Shown here: positions 8,915-17,910 of the stretch, piece after piece | Layout: each line of letters starts with the position of its first letter | Position numbering within the stretch: position 1 is the stretch's first letter | NCBI GenBank assembly: GCA_022361075.1 | Contig: JAKSBQ010000232.1 | Location: 1-42,367, forward strand | Reading direction: 5' to 3' | Origin: Opitutales bacterium | GTDB lineage: Bacteria > Verrucomicrobiota > Verrucomicrobiia > Opitutales > JAFGAQ01 | DNA length: 42,367 nucleotides | Translations under genes and position numbers: made by a program | The notes under the pieces: model-generated | What the model saw: only the letters and a program-made list of their open reading frames with translations | Told to the model about the DNA's origin: nothing | The model's database searches: none

Positions 8915-10828
8915 CTACATCCTTTCGAAGACAGCAACCATTCCTCCACTATCACGGATTGGAATGCTAAGTGATTGCTCCCCGGAAACTGTAGCGTTCT
9001 CTTTCAAAATACTCTCCGGACCTTCATCCCCATCTTTCCAGAAAGTCGCTTTCCAATTTCCTGTTTCCAGAAAAGTTAGCGGGATCTCAATGCTGCGAGC
9101 AATTTCATTATTAATCGCTCCCAGATACCACTGATCTCCACTCCTTTTGGCAACAGCGATGTATTCACCAATTTCACCGATCAAACCAACAGTTTCATCC
9201 CACACGGTCGGAACGATCTTTAGAAAATCTGCACCATCCTGACCGAGTATGTTTTCCGGGCGGTCGCACACACAAGTCAAAGGACTTTCATAAACGACAA
9301 ACAAGGCCAACTCCTGAGCCCGGGTTCCGATTACCTGGGTTGGGCGCGCACGAACTTCGAAGGTCTCCGGGGTTCGATTCAGGAAGCCACCAGGTGTAAA
9401 GTCCATCTCTCCAAGAAGATTTCGGGTAAACGCGAGTGCGCATTTGTGAGAAGGTGTCGTCTTAGAGCCTCCACGGTTGTGTTCATTGCCAAAAACACCT
9501 TCCCGCGTTAGTAAATTAGGATAAGTTCTTCGCCAGCCCGTCGGTGCGTAGGCACCGTGAAAGTTCACCATCAGGTGGTGCCTGGCGGCGTATTTCACGA
9601 TCTTGTGATACCAGTTCACCATTTCCTGATCTGCTCGGTCCATGAAATCAATTTTCACTCCAACAATCCCCCAACTTTGATAGAGGGGAAACGCATCCAA
9701 ATAAGCATCGTTTCGATCCACATCGTTCGAATGGAGCCACAACCACAATTTCACACCCTTGTCAGCTGCGTAATTTCGGACCTGTTCCATATCCACAGTT
9801 GGGTTTACGGTCGTGATATCTGCAGAATCCCGATTGAACGGTCCATACCACTGCCAATCGATCAACTGATACTCCCAGCCCATCTCTGCGGCAAGGTCGA
9901 TGTAGCTTAGGATGGTTTCGGTGTCCATTTTCACGTTTCCACTCCACCAATGATCCCAGGCCATCATGCCGGGTTCGATCCAAGAGGGGTCTTCGATTTC
10001 GCAAGGTTCGTTGAGATTCAAAAGCATCGTATTTTCCAACAACTTCACGGGTTCTCCCGCGATCATGATCACTCTCCAAGGAGAGGAGTAAGGGAGCTGT
10101 CCGACAACAGGGAGGGTCTCCGCATCACGTCTTGCGAGGCGAGTGCGAAATTTGTTTGCGCCTGTTTTCTCAAAAAACATTGCACCGTAGTTCACCAAAG
10201 CGGCCTCGGTGATCGCAACCGTTGTGTCTTCATTCTGGGCCAATAGTGGTAATCCATACAAACCTTCGACGGGAACTTCGCGAATAGGATGTTTATTGTA
10301 AAAAGACTCCTGACCACTCCCAAATTTCTTGTGATTGATTACCCATGCTTGGTTGTCTTCAGGGAGCCTAAATTCGAGTAATTCTTCCATTATCCGGAAT
10401 TGATTCAACGTTTTCTGCTTGGGCCAGAGGATTCGGAAAGCCGCTCCTTCGTCGAATACCCTCACAACCAAATCGAATTTCACACGGTCTGGCCCATTTT
10501 CAACGCAATGAAAAATTCGCTCGTTGCAGCGGTTGCGAATAATCGAAAATCTTCCGTTCACCACGGGTTTCCAGGACTCATCGAGTTGTTCCACATTTTC
10601 AGCTTCAACCATCGTTGAAAACCCAACCCTCTTGCCGTCACCAAGACTGATAGCGATCCGAGAAGCTTCGATGACAGTCTTGCCATCTCGTTTTACTGAA
10701 TAGTGAAGTCCATCGTTAGTTTCCAGATGAAAAACGATTCGTCCATCAGGTGAGTTCACAGACTGAGCGGAAACGAGGTTTCCCCATAAAATCGCACTCA
10801 ACAAACTCAGTGAAAATTTCAGCTTCAT
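8915..10828 (-). CDS. GH97 family alpha-glycosidase (retaining type)
   Basis: 637-residue exported glycosidase. I chose ATG 10828, which begins the signal peptide MKLKFSLSLLSAILWGNLVSA; the longer frame starts at GTG 10840. An N-terminal beta-sandwich (SVNSPDGRIVFHLETNDGL) is followed by the GH97 barrel with AWDHWWSGN, GWEYQLIDWQWYG, and GVKIDFMDRAD. Asp at about residue 394 in that last motif matches the nucleophile of retaining GH97 alpha-galactosidases, whereas inverting SusB-like members use glutamates. A C-terminal beta-domain closes the protein. It follows the sulfatase stop by 8 bases, so the two are likely co-transcribed. The likely role is removing alpha-linked galactose or a similar residue from oligosaccharides in the periplasm; the sugar is inferred from the family only. 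Confidence 0.9.
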   Translation of the reverse strand: MKLKFSLSLLSAILWGNLVSAQSVNSPDGRIVFHLETNDGLHYSVKRDGKTVIEASRIAISLGDGKRVGFSTMVEAENVEQLDESWKPVVNGRFSIIRNRCNERIFHCVENGPDRVKFDLVVRVFDEGAAFRILWPKQKTLNQFRIMEELLEFRLPEDNQAWVINHKKFGSGQESFYNKHPIREVPVEGLYGLPLLAQNEDTTVAITEAALVNYGAMFFEKTGANKFRTRLARRDAETLPVVGQLPYSSPWRVIMIAGEPVKLLENTMLLNLNEPCEIEDPSWIEPGMMAWDHWWSGNVKMDTETILSYIDLAAEMGWEYQLIDWQWYGPFNRDSADITTVNPTVDMEQVRNYAADKGVKLWLWLHSNDVDRNDAYLDAFPLYQSWGIVGVKIDFMDRADQEMVNWYHKIVKYAARHHLMVNFHGAYAPTGWRRTYPNLLTREGVFGNEHNRGGSKTTPSHKCALAFTRNLLGEMDFTPGGFLNRTPETFEVRARPTQVIGTRAQELALFVVYESPLTCVCDRPENILGQDGADFLKIVPTVWDETVGLIGEIGEYIAVAKRSGDQWYLGAINNEIARSIEIPLTFLETGNWKATFWKDGDEGPESILKENATVSGEQSLSIPIRDSGGMVAVFERM

Positions 10829-10836
10829 CGTAAAAA

Positions 10837-12180
10837 TCACTTATCCAACCAAGGGTTTCCAATTTCAGGCATCTCCGATTCCCACTCAAAGTAGAGCCTT
10901 TGGATATGCTCGACAATTTCAGGATGCTGAGTTGCGAGATTTTTAGCTTCTTCTAAATCACCTGCCAAACTGTAGAGCTCGGCCGGATTGTCGTCCCATT
11001 TCATCCATTTCCAATCTTCGTAAACTACCGCCCTTCGTGGAGTACGGAACGTCCACTTCCAGAACAGACTTTGATGGGGGGCACCTTCTTCTTCACCATT
11101 CAAAAACGGGATGAGGCTTACACCGTCCAGTTCCTCTGGTATTTCTGTTCCAGCAACATCCAATGCGGTAGCGGCCACATCCAAAGTAGAAACTGTTTTC
11201 GTATAAATTTGAGCCTCGCCCAGTTTTTCAGGCCAACTCACGAGGAAGGGAACCCGAACACCCCCTTCATAAACCGACCCTTTCCATCCACGCAGAGGAT
11301 CATTTAGCGAGCCATTCCAACCCTTGCCTCCGGGAGCACCGTTATCACTGATGTAGAAAATAAGGGTGTTGTTTCGAATCCCATGTTGCTCAAGTTTCTC
11401 CAAAATTCTCCCGACTCCATCGTCAACCGTTGCCATCATCGCAAGACCCACTCTCCGGGTTTCGTCCTTAACGTGAGCGAATCGCTCCATGTACTCCTCC
11501 GGAGCCACTGCCGGAACGTGTGGAGCGTAATAGGATAAATAGAGAAAGAAGGGTCGATCCGTGCCAACACTTCGATCAATGAAATGCTCTGCCCAAGCAG
11601 TTTGCGCATGAACGCGATAAAGCTCCGTTTCCAACTTCACCGGAGCACCATCCAAGGGTTTTCCATCAAAATCATGGGACGCCACGTATTCCTGCAAAAT
11701 TCCAGTGCAATACTCTTCAAACCCACGATACGCGGGTAGGTAGGGGTTTTGAGGATCCCGTGAATCCCACTTTCCCTTGTCTGGACCATAATTACATACT
11801 GCCAGGTGCCATTTTCCCGACATCCCTGTGAGATAACCCGCCTGTTGCATACGGTCCGCAATTGTCACCACATTAAGCGGCATGGGTCCGTGGCGGTTGG
11901 TTTCTTGTCCAAACCGATTTTGATACTGTCCCGAGATCAATCCCGCTCTCGAGGGAGTGCACTGCGGCGAAGTCGAATAGCCTGCCGTGCAACGAACTCC
12001 AGAAAGCGCAAGTGCATCGATATTGGGAGTGACGATGTCATCCCTGCTTCCCTGGACGCCCAGGTCTGCGTAGCCTTGGTCGTCAGTGTAGATGACGATG
12101 ACGTTGGGTCTGGCAAAGGAGTAGAAGCTACTCCAAACAAAGGCCAGCACTAGAGAATAGATGATTCGGGGGTTGAACAT
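10837..12180 (-). CDS. Secreted type I sulfatase with canonical CTPSR motif
   Basis: 447-residue S1-family sulfatase with signal peptide MFNPRIIYSLVLAFVWSSFY. Metal-binding acidic pair TDDQGY comes early. The formylglycine motif CTPSR (Cys74) is canonical and would need a formylglycine-generating enzyme encoded elsewhere. SGKWHL and ISDNGAPGG supply further active-site residues. The enzyme should hydrolyse sulfate esters from a polysaccharide or oligosaccharide in the periplasm or outside. It lies downstream of the STN-TonB receptor, separated by a terminator-like hairpin, and is directly followed by GH97. The S1 subfamily cannot be assigned by eye. Confidence 0.93.
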   Translation of the reverse strand: MFNPRIIYSLVLAFVWSSFYSFARPNVIVIYTDDQGYADLGVQGSRDDIVTPNIDALALSGVRCTAGYSTSPQCTPSRAGLISGQYQNRFGQETNRHGPMPLNVVTIADRMQQAGYLTGMSGKWHLAVCNYGPDKGKWDSRDPQNPYLPAYRGFEEYCTGILQEYVASHDFDGKPLDGAPVKLETELYRVHAQTAWAEHFIDRSVGTDRPFFLYLSYYAPHVPAVAPEEYMERFAHVKDETRRVGLAMMATVDDGVGRILEKLEQHGIRNNTLIFYISDNGAPGGKGWNGSLNDPLRGWKGSVYEGGVRVPFLVSWPEKLGEAQIYTKTVSTLDVAATALDVAGTEIPEELDGVSLIPFLNGEEEGAPHQSLFWKWTFRTPRRAVVYEDWKWMKWDDNPAELYSLAGDLEEAKNLATQHPEIVEHIQRLYFEWESEMPEIGNPWLDK

Positions 12181-12214
12181 GATTTAATATGACTCTGTTT
12201 GATGTTAATTCAAA

Positions 12215-12248
12215 AAAGGAAAACGCCACCCCAAAAGGATGGCGTTTT
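12215..12248 (-). terminator. Intrinsic terminator after the STN-TonB receptor
   Basis: AAAACGCCA (12220-12228) pairs perfectly with TGGCGTTTT (12240-12248). Read on the minus strand, the hairpin is followed by CC and a run of T. It sits between the receptor stop at 12269 and the sulfatase start at 12180, so it should reduce or stop read-through into the sulfatase-GH97 pair. Confidence 0.75.
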
Positions 12249-12268
12249 TGAACCCTAAAACAAACCGC

Positions 12269-15200
12269 TTAAAGGCTTAATGTCGCCGACAGAATAAAGG
12301 TTCTGGGAGCCTGCAATTTCTTTCGAACGATCACAGGATTTCCAGTTCCGTCATCAGCAGCTTTCATGTCGATCAACGTGTTCGCATTCGGCAAGTTGCG
12401 AATGTTAAGCTGGATCGACAATGGGATTTTTGATTTCAAGATGTGCGTCCTGTATTTGATCCATCCGTCCACATCGATGAGCGTTTTTCCATCGAAAGGA
12501 TTGTTTCCGTCCATCAGACCGTCATCGTCGAAAGCGAAACCAATGATGGACGGTCCTTTCACTCGAACAGCGGATCCCAGAGAGAATCCTCCCAGACGGG
12601 AATCTCTATCGAAAGTGTAATTACCGATCAGGTTAAACTTCCACTTTGAGCTGCGCTGGATCGAAGTTGGGCTCGAAGAGAGTTGGTTAAAGTTAGCGAG
12701 GATTCTCTCAAGAGCGTCGATTTCATCCGCGACGGTCGCAGAGTCCGCTTCATCGTCAGACTCATCCACCGGAGTTGCCAAAAGATCTGCGGGTAGGGAC
12801 CTCCAGAATGGAATGTACTCATCAAGGTATTGGTTTATGTAACGGCCTCTGTCCTCAAGTTCGGGGTCGTTCTGGAGACTTCCGTTCATGGTGATCCTCC
12901 AGTTCTTGTTCGGATTCAAAGTCAGCGAAAATTCATAACCCGAATTGGCATGAGTTGATACATCAGACCAACGGTTAGTGCCCGAAACCCAAGGGAATTG
13001 AGTGTATTGTTCCTGACCAGTGTATTCACCATAAGTTCTCCAAATGTTGCTGATCCGATCACTGAATTTCCCGTGAACACCTTGGCGCACACTTCCGTCC
13101 AGCCCATCCACAGCATTCACTTCGTAATAACTTAAGGAACCAACAATCTTGTTATCATTGATGTTAAACCGGATACCGTAGTCTTTACCATTGCCCCCAG
13201 GGGTTGGCAATTGCTCCCCATACACGTTGCGTTGTGTGCTTGGCTCGCTGAAGTTGGTCGACTCATTATAGAAGAAACTCAACCACTCAGTCGCATGGAA
13301 GACGACGCCTTTAGAGATATTACTGTCAGCAACATCCAGTCGAGTGTGTGGGAAGTCTTTCGCACTGTATTCCCAACCGTTCGGAGCCAATCCATTGTCG
13401 TCTTTGAATGGATTCCAATCACTGCCCTTACCACTGTATTGAGTGAGCATATCTTTACGCGTTCCGTAGGTAAATACGATGCGATCGTCCCAGAAGAAGC
13501 TTTGCAAAGCGATCATCCTGGAAAGCAGACGATTGTGACCCACGCTAGGATTATCGGCTGGCATGTAAGCACCAAAAGGGGTGTTGTCCGTGAAAGTTGG
13601 TAACGTGTCACCTGCACTATAAACAGGAGCCTGCCCATAAGCGCTATTCTTCATCCAGTATTCACCTTCCTCGAAGTAATGCCGCAGGAATAGTCGGCTC
13701 GACCATCCCATCGGAGACGCTGAGTTGATATTGTAGAGTCTTTTTTGTTGAGAAGCACTTTCGCGCACCGTGCGCTGCCACATCGCCGCGATGTTGTGAC
13801 GCCCCAGGTATTTCAGCCAACCATCAAAATCTCCTTCAAAATCGTAACTGTATGACGCTGTGAACCGTAAGTTGTCATCTTCATAGGCATTGTATAACAA
13901 TCCCGCGGGTGAATCGGTAGCCAATAATCCCACGTTTGGATTTGGGTCTCCGTTAGGGAGATGGTTGTTGGTGTCGACGAAAACCGCATAGAAAATTCCC
14001 ACCGTTCCGTTGTCCACAAAGATGTCAGTGTTCGAATGATTGTATGCTGCCTCGATGAAAAGATTCTCACCGATCTGCTGCTCAAGGAACGCCGACCAGT
14101 TTGAGTAGTCTTCAAATCGCTGAATAGCGTAACCGGTTACTGCGTGATCCAGAGGGTAGAGATCGTTACGCAGCAGAGATACTTTACCATCGTTACCCGT
14201 GACAGTTCCGTATCTGCCGGAGGGTCGATCCGATATAGAGGACCTTCTCCAGTTGAGGGTTGGAGTAGTGGTTCCACCTGAAGTGTACTCGGTGGAGATC
14301 CAACGATTACCGTTGGTGTAGCGCCTAACAGCAGGAGGGAGAGGTTTTCCCGGAGCTGCTGGCATCACACCATCAACAAATCCTGCAGTTGGATTGGTTT
14401 GGTAGGTGTCCATCCACGGACTTAGGTAATCCCAAAGAGGCCACGGACGAGAAGGATTTCTCTTGATGCTGCCTTCTTCCCAGTGCACACGAATCGTGGT
14501 GTTCTCATAAGGTTTGTAGGTGACAGTTCCGTAAAGCCTATTTTGGTTTCTCCCAGTGGGTTTTTGGAAATACTCAGCATCATCATGCACTGCGGCGATT
14601 CTCAATGCCAGTTTGTCATCAATAAGGATTCTATTTGCATCACCTGTGATTCTGAAAGAACCTCTTTGGTCAATACGAGCTCCAATCCTATAAGAATTTC
14701 GATTGAATTGTGCTCTTTTGGAGCTTGTCGAAAACACCCCATAAGGATTGCCCAGGCCAAAAAGAACCGCATTAGGACCTCTCGCAAAAGTGAAACGTTC
14801 CGTACTGAAACTATCCTGTTGAAACCGGTTCCGGAAAAAGTCTCGTGAAATAGTACCACTTAATCCACCACGACTGACAAATCTCGCTCCTCCCGTATTC
14901 AAAACAAAATTACCTGTCGCAAGGTCAGCCACAATGTCCAGATCTTGGTCGGTGCTGGCAACGTAATCGATTGCTGAATCGAGGTCCGTGATGGCCAGGT
15001 CTTCCATCAACTCCTGAGTCAGGATTGTCAGAGATGCCCCCACATCTTTGATATCCGACTTGAGGCGTGTGCCTGCCAGAGTCTGGGTTGCAAGGTAGCC
15101 GAGTTCGGAAGTGGTTTCGACCACAAACGGGGACAATTCATAAGCATCCTGCTCTTCAGCATCCTGCGCCAAAACAGGAGTTGTAGTAGGAAGTAAAACA

Positions 15201-15652
15201 GACAAAAGTGCGACAAACACACCTTTCCTGTTTGGTTTTTTCTCTTTGGGGATAGAATTTGTAGTGTTCATGTTTTCGGGTTTCAACTCGGCTTGTTCGG
15301 TCTTTGTAACCAGATACACGCCGTTTTCTCTGTGTTGATGCACAGTGAGGTCTGTCCCCTCCAACATCAGGCTAAACGCTTCTAGTGGTTCATACTCACC
15401 AGTTACTGAGTGAGTATGGACCCCCCGGATGACCTCCGCTGAGTAAAAGAACTCAACATCCGCCTGCCGGGCTGCTTCTCGAAGGGTCACGATTGCGTTC
15501 CCCTCAGAAACATCGAAGTGCCTAACTTTGCCCGAATCGCTTTCAGGTTCAGCCAAACTGTCAAAGCAAAAGGCAAAAACAAAAAACACCCGAAACAGGA
15601 CGCCAAAGCGCTTTCTGTGTGGGGTATTAATCGTTTTCGCTTTATGCTTCAT
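12269..15652 (-). CDS. TonB-dependent outer-membrane receptor with N-terminal STN signalling domain
   Basis: 1127 residues from ATG 15652; the frame extends to TTG 15676, but MKHKAKTINTPHRKRFG begins a basic-hydrophobic export signal. Residues about 42-115 form an STN (secretin/TonB short N-terminal) domain containing AIVTLREAARQADVEFFYSA. A second Met (residue 128) starts another basic stretch and hydrophobic segment, GVFVALLSVLLPTTTPVLAQ, then LSPFVVETTSELGYLATQTL, the usual mature start of verrucomicrobial receptors. The plug (TLAGTRLKSDIKDVGASLTI) and a long beta-barrel follow, ending in FILSATLSL. STN domains let receptors signal to FecR and an ECF sigma factor, both encoded just upstream here. 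The likely ligand is a glycan fragment for the sulfatase and GH97 downstream. Confidence 0.9.
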   Translation of the reverse strand: MKHKAKTINTPHRKRFGVLFRVFFVFAFCFDSLAEPESDSGKVRHFDVSEGNAIVTLREAARQADVEFFYSAEVIRGVHTHSVTGEYEPLEAFSLMLEGTDLTVHQHRENGVYLVTKTEQAELKPENMNTTNSIPKEKKPNRKGVFVALLSVLLPTTTPVLAQDAEEQDAYELSPFVVETTSELGYLATQTLAGTRLKSDIKDVGASLTILTQELMEDLAITDLDSAIDYVASTDQDLDIVADLATGNFVLNTGGARFVSRGGLSGTISRDFFRNRFQQDSFSTERFTFARGPNAVLFGLGNPYGVFSTSSKRAQFNRNSYRIGARIDQRGSFRITGDANRILIDDKLALRIAAVHDDAEYFQKPTGRNQNRLYGTVTYKPYENTTIRVHWEEGSIKRNPSRPWPLWDYLSPWMDTYQTNPTAGFVDGVMPAAPGKPLPPAVRRYTNGNRWISTEYTSGGTTTPTLNWRRSSISDRPSGRYGTVTGNDGKVSLLRNDLYPLDHAVTGYAIQRFEDYSNWSAFLEQQIGENLFIEAAYNHSNTDIFVDNGTVGIFYAVFVDTNNHLPNGDPNPNVGLLATDSPAGLLYNAYEDDNLRFTASYSYDFEGDFDGWLKYLGRHNIAAMWQRTVRESASQQKRLYNINSASPMGWSSRLFLRHYFEEGEYWMKNSAYGQAPVYSAGDTLPTFTDNTPFGAYMPADNPSVGHNRLLSRMIALQSFFWDDRIVFTYGTRKDMLTQYSGKGSDWNPFKDDNGLAPNGWEYSAKDFPHTRLDVADSNISKGVVFHATEWLSFFYNESTNFSEPSTQRNVYGEQLPTPGGNGKDYGIRFNINDNKIVGSLSYYEVNAVDGLDGSVRQGVHGKFSDRISNIWRTYGEYTGQEQYTQFPWVSGTNRWSDVSTHANSGYEFSLTLNPNKNWRITMNGSLQNDPELEDRGRYINQYLDEYIPFWRSLPADLLATPVDESDDEADSATVADEIDALERILANFNQLSSSPTSIQRSSKWKFNLIGNYTFDRDSRLGGFSLGSAVRVKGPSIIGFAFDDDGLMDGNNPFDGKTLIDVDGWIKYRTHILKSKIPLSIQLNIRNLPNANTLIDMKAADDGTGNPVIVRKKLQAPRTFILSATLSL

Positions 15653-15773
15653 TAGCTGAGTCGCCTGAAAATCCAAAAATTACCAAAAGTTTTTTTGTTT
15701 TCTTACACAAATCCCAACAAAATCGAACAAAAAAAGACAAATTTACCACCAAAAACCCAAATTTTCCAAACTA

Positions 15774-16799
15774 TCAACGAAACAAAACCACACGATTCGT
15801 CTCGAAGTTAGCCTGAATATCGAGCGTGCCTTCAAGCAAACACACCAATTTATGCGTGTCCGCCGAATGAAATGAGGCAACAATCAGAATACCCTCCAAC
15901 TCCGGGTCCCCAATGTGGATTTTATAGCCGTTCCTTCGATTAAACTCGCTGACTACCTCACTCAATGGCACTTCGTCAAAATTCAATCTCTTTGGTTTCC
16001 AGCCGAGCATTTCATCCATTTGCTGAGAGGTTACCTCCTGAACCTTTACGTCCGGCTCAATGTCCTCAGTTGACACGACGGTTTTTTGCCCTGCTTCGAC
16101 ATTTTGCGCCAACGGCACCATGACCTCGTCATCACTCTCCGCAGACTGTTTGTAGACCTCCACTTTGCCCTCGGTTACCAGTAATTCGACTTCGTTATCC
16201 GAGATACTCACGCTGAAGGCAGTTCCAACCGCTTTAATCTCAACATCTCTGGCTTGAACAATGAAGGGAACATCCGGATTGCTCTCCACTTCAAAGTGGG
16301 CTTCACTGGAAACCAGTTCCACCCTTCGTTCTTCATGGCTGTAATTCACCTTAATCGCAGCTCCATTCTTCATTTCGACAAAGGATCCATCTGGCAGTTG
16401 ATGCTCTTCGTAGGTGTGAGCGACAATGTCCTTCACGTGACAACCGGACTCAGTCTGATCATGCGCAAATCTAGGCTGCGTACTCAGTAAGGCGATGAGT
16501 AAAACCGCAGCGATTCCGAACCCGCCAAATGTGTACCACATATGTTGGCGACTCCTAAAACGCAGCAAATGAGGGTTGGCTTGTTCACTGTGCTCAGGTT
16601 TCCATTCCGCCAACTTGTCCAGTTGTTTCCAGGTATTGAGGTGCACACCATACCAATATCCATGTCTCGGATCTTTAGCCAGCCATTCAAAAAACTGATC
16701 CTGTTCAACTGCAGTAAACCCTCTTGTCCGCTTAGAGACCCATTTTGACGCCTCCAGGTCGATTTTATTTTCCTCGAATTCTGATTCGTGCTCTTTCAT
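15774..16799 (-). CDS. FecR-type transmembrane sigma regulator with C-terminal STN-like domain
   Basis: 341 residues. The cytoplasmic N-terminus (about 1-85) includes the FecR N-terminal pattern ASKWVSKRTRGFTAVEQDQF and FFEWLAKDPRH. One membrane helix is near residues 90-108 (FGGFGIAAVLLIALLS). A periplasmic FecR domain contains LPDGSFVEMKNGAAI, HFEVESNPDVPFIVQA and VGTAFSVSI. The final 85 residues (RLNFDEVPLSEVVSEFNRRN onward) resemble STN/DUF4974. It should convey receptor occupancy to the sigma factor encoded 9 bp upstream. It starts 9 bp after the sigma stop, a tight operon pair. Confidence 0.92.
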   Translation of the reverse strand: MKEHESEFEENKIDLEASKWVSKRTRGFTAVEQDQFFEWLAKDPRHGYWYGVHLNTWKQLDKLAEWKPEHSEQANPHLLRFRSRQHMWYTFGGFGIAAVLLIALLSTQPRFAHDQTESGCHVKDIVAHTYEEHQLPDGSFVEMKNGAAIKVNYSHEERRVELVSSEAHFEVESNPDVPFIVQARDVEIKAVGTAFSVSISDNEVELLVTEGKVEVYKQSAESDDEVMVPLAQNVEAGQKTVVSTEDIEPDVKVQEVTSQQMDEMLGWKPKRLNFDEVPLSEVVSEFNRRNGYKIHIGDPELEGILIVASFHSADTHKLVCLLEGTLDIQANFETNRVVLFR

Positions 16800-16808
16800 C
16801 GTTCCCTC

Positions 16809-17354
16809 CTAGTTTCGACCGTTTCGGCGCATGTATTCGGTGCACTTCGACAAGCCAATCGCTATTTGGTTGGCTACCGTGTTGGATGAAATCCCCAATT
16901 CATCCGCAATCCGTTGGTAACTCATTCCATAGACTTTGCTTAACGTAAAAACTTTCTGACATTTCTTTGGCAACGACTGGATTGCCTTCGTCAAAATCTC
17001 CAACTCATGATTTCTTGCTGCTTCCTCCTCTATGCAAACTTCCTCATCGATGATGCTCAAAGCATGTTCGTCAGTCATCGATTCCGCGGTCCGCACTTTG
17101 GATCTGCGGATGTGACTCACAGCGGTGTTTCTCGCGATAGAGAAAAAAAACGCTTTCGGTGAATTGATGGGTTGAATCTCAAAACGTTCGAAAAGCTTCA
17201 TCAGGCTCTCCTGCATCACATCATCAACCTCACAATACTCACCGTAGCGAACTGTAATCCAGTGCCTGATCATATCGGCGTGCGGTTCAACATGCTGTCG
17301 ATACCAGTCTTCCTTACTCTGAGAGGTGTGTTTCATGGGGTAGTCAACTCTCAT
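16809..17354 (-). CDS. ECF-type RNA polymerase sigma factor (FecI-like)
   Basis: 181 residues. Region 2 includes EVDDVMQESLMKLFERF and AFFFSIARNTAVSHIRRSK. Region 4 is LPKKCQKVFTLSKVYGMSYQ followed by RIADELGISSNTVANQIAIG, a clear helix-turn-helix. A second ATG at 17336 (MKHTSQSKEDW) is an alternative start; the first gives six extra residues. It is paired with FecR and should activate uptake genes such as the STN-TonB receptor. An STN-domain lipoprotein gene precedes it by 29 bp, so four signalling genes are likely co-transcribed. Confidence 0.93.
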   Translation of the reverse strand: MRVDYPMKHTSQSKEDWYRQHVEPHADMIRHWITVRYGEYCEVDDVMQESLMKLFERFEIQPINSPKAFFFSIARNTAVSHIRRSKVRTAESMTDEHALSIIDEEVCIEEEAARNHELEILTKAIQSLPKKCQKVFTLSKVYGMSYQRIADELGISSNTVANQIAIGLSKCTEYMRRNGRN

Positions 17355-17383
17355 TCTTACAAAGCTCCGACAATCAAATCAAC

Positions 17384-17728
17384 TTATCTTTCCTGACTTT
17401 CAGGAAGCCGCGGACGCCTTCTGATCGAATAAACACCCACATCACTACTCCACGTGGCCTCAAGTTCAGTCCCAGCCAGTAGTATTTGAAAAGCTTCTTC
17501 AGTCGAATGGAAGCCTTCCACTTTATTCGTTTTCACCAGCCTCACCTCATCCGCTGAACTTATGTATTGGATCCCCGATTGTTTAGCCATTTTCATTAGG
17601 GATTCGGGTGCATATCCCTCTTTAATTTTAAAATCAATAAGATGGTCCGCGATATCCGTTTGATTGTTCAAATGACAGCCTACACACGAAACGATGAAAA
17701 TGAGGAACAATACAACAAACACTTTCAT
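17384..17728 (-). CDS. Stand-alone STN-domain lipoprotein
   Basis: 114-residue protein with a hydrophobic N-terminus, MKVFVVLFLIFIVSCVGC, containing the lipobox-like sequence IVSC; cleavage there would give a lipidated Cys15. Residues about 28-105 match an STN domain by pattern (DFKIKEGYAPESLMKMAKQS, AFQILLAGTELEATW, VGVYSIRR). STN domains normally sit fused to TonB receptors or secretins. Here the domain is free and encoded first in the sigma-FecR-receptor operon. It could serve the adjacent STN-less TonB receptor (17911-20847) in trans, compete with the receptor's own STN, or tune FecR. Function is inference; the domain call is fairly firm. Confidence 0.75.
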   Translation of the reverse strand: MKVFVVLFLIFIVSCVGCHLNNQTDIADHLIDFKIKEGYAPESLMKMAKQSGIQYISSADEVRLVKTNKVEGFHSTEEAFQILLAGTELEATWSSDVGVYSIRRRPRLPESQER

Positions 17729-17807
17729 TTGCTTCCAGGAAGGATGTATTTACAAGAGCTCATCAGCAAATAAGTCGTTTAACAAAACTCCGATAAACTA
17801 AAAAAAT

Positions 17808-17817
17808 TCTTCGAAGA
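17808..17817. promoter_or_regulatory. Palindrome TCTTCGAAGA upstream of the STN-sigma-FecR operon
   Basis: A perfect 10-bp palindrome flanked by A-rich sequence on the left and T-rich on the right, 80 bp upstream of the STN start. It could be an operator or a small hairpin belonging to the terminator region of the preceding receptor gene. Confidence 0.25.
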
Positions 17818-17841
17818 TTTTTCGTTTCTCGGATGAATCCC

Positions 17842-17873
17842 AAAAAGTCTGCAGATCATCGACCTGCAGACTT
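17842..17873 (-). terminator. Intrinsic terminator of the STN-less TonB receptor
   Basis: AAGTCTGCAG (17845-17854) pairs perfectly with CTGCAGACTT (17864-17873) over a 9-base loop. On the minus strand the stem runs into TTTTTG. It lies 38 bp past the receptor stop and separates that gene from the STN-sigma-FecR operon. Confidence 0.85.
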
Positions 17874-17910
17874 CCTTTCAATCAGTTACTGTTCCTGTGT
17901 TTTTAGGCTC

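Noticed and set aside
13211-13603. 130-residue plus-strand ORF within the TonB receptor
   Set aside because: Antisense to a clear barrel-coding region, with no domain pattern.
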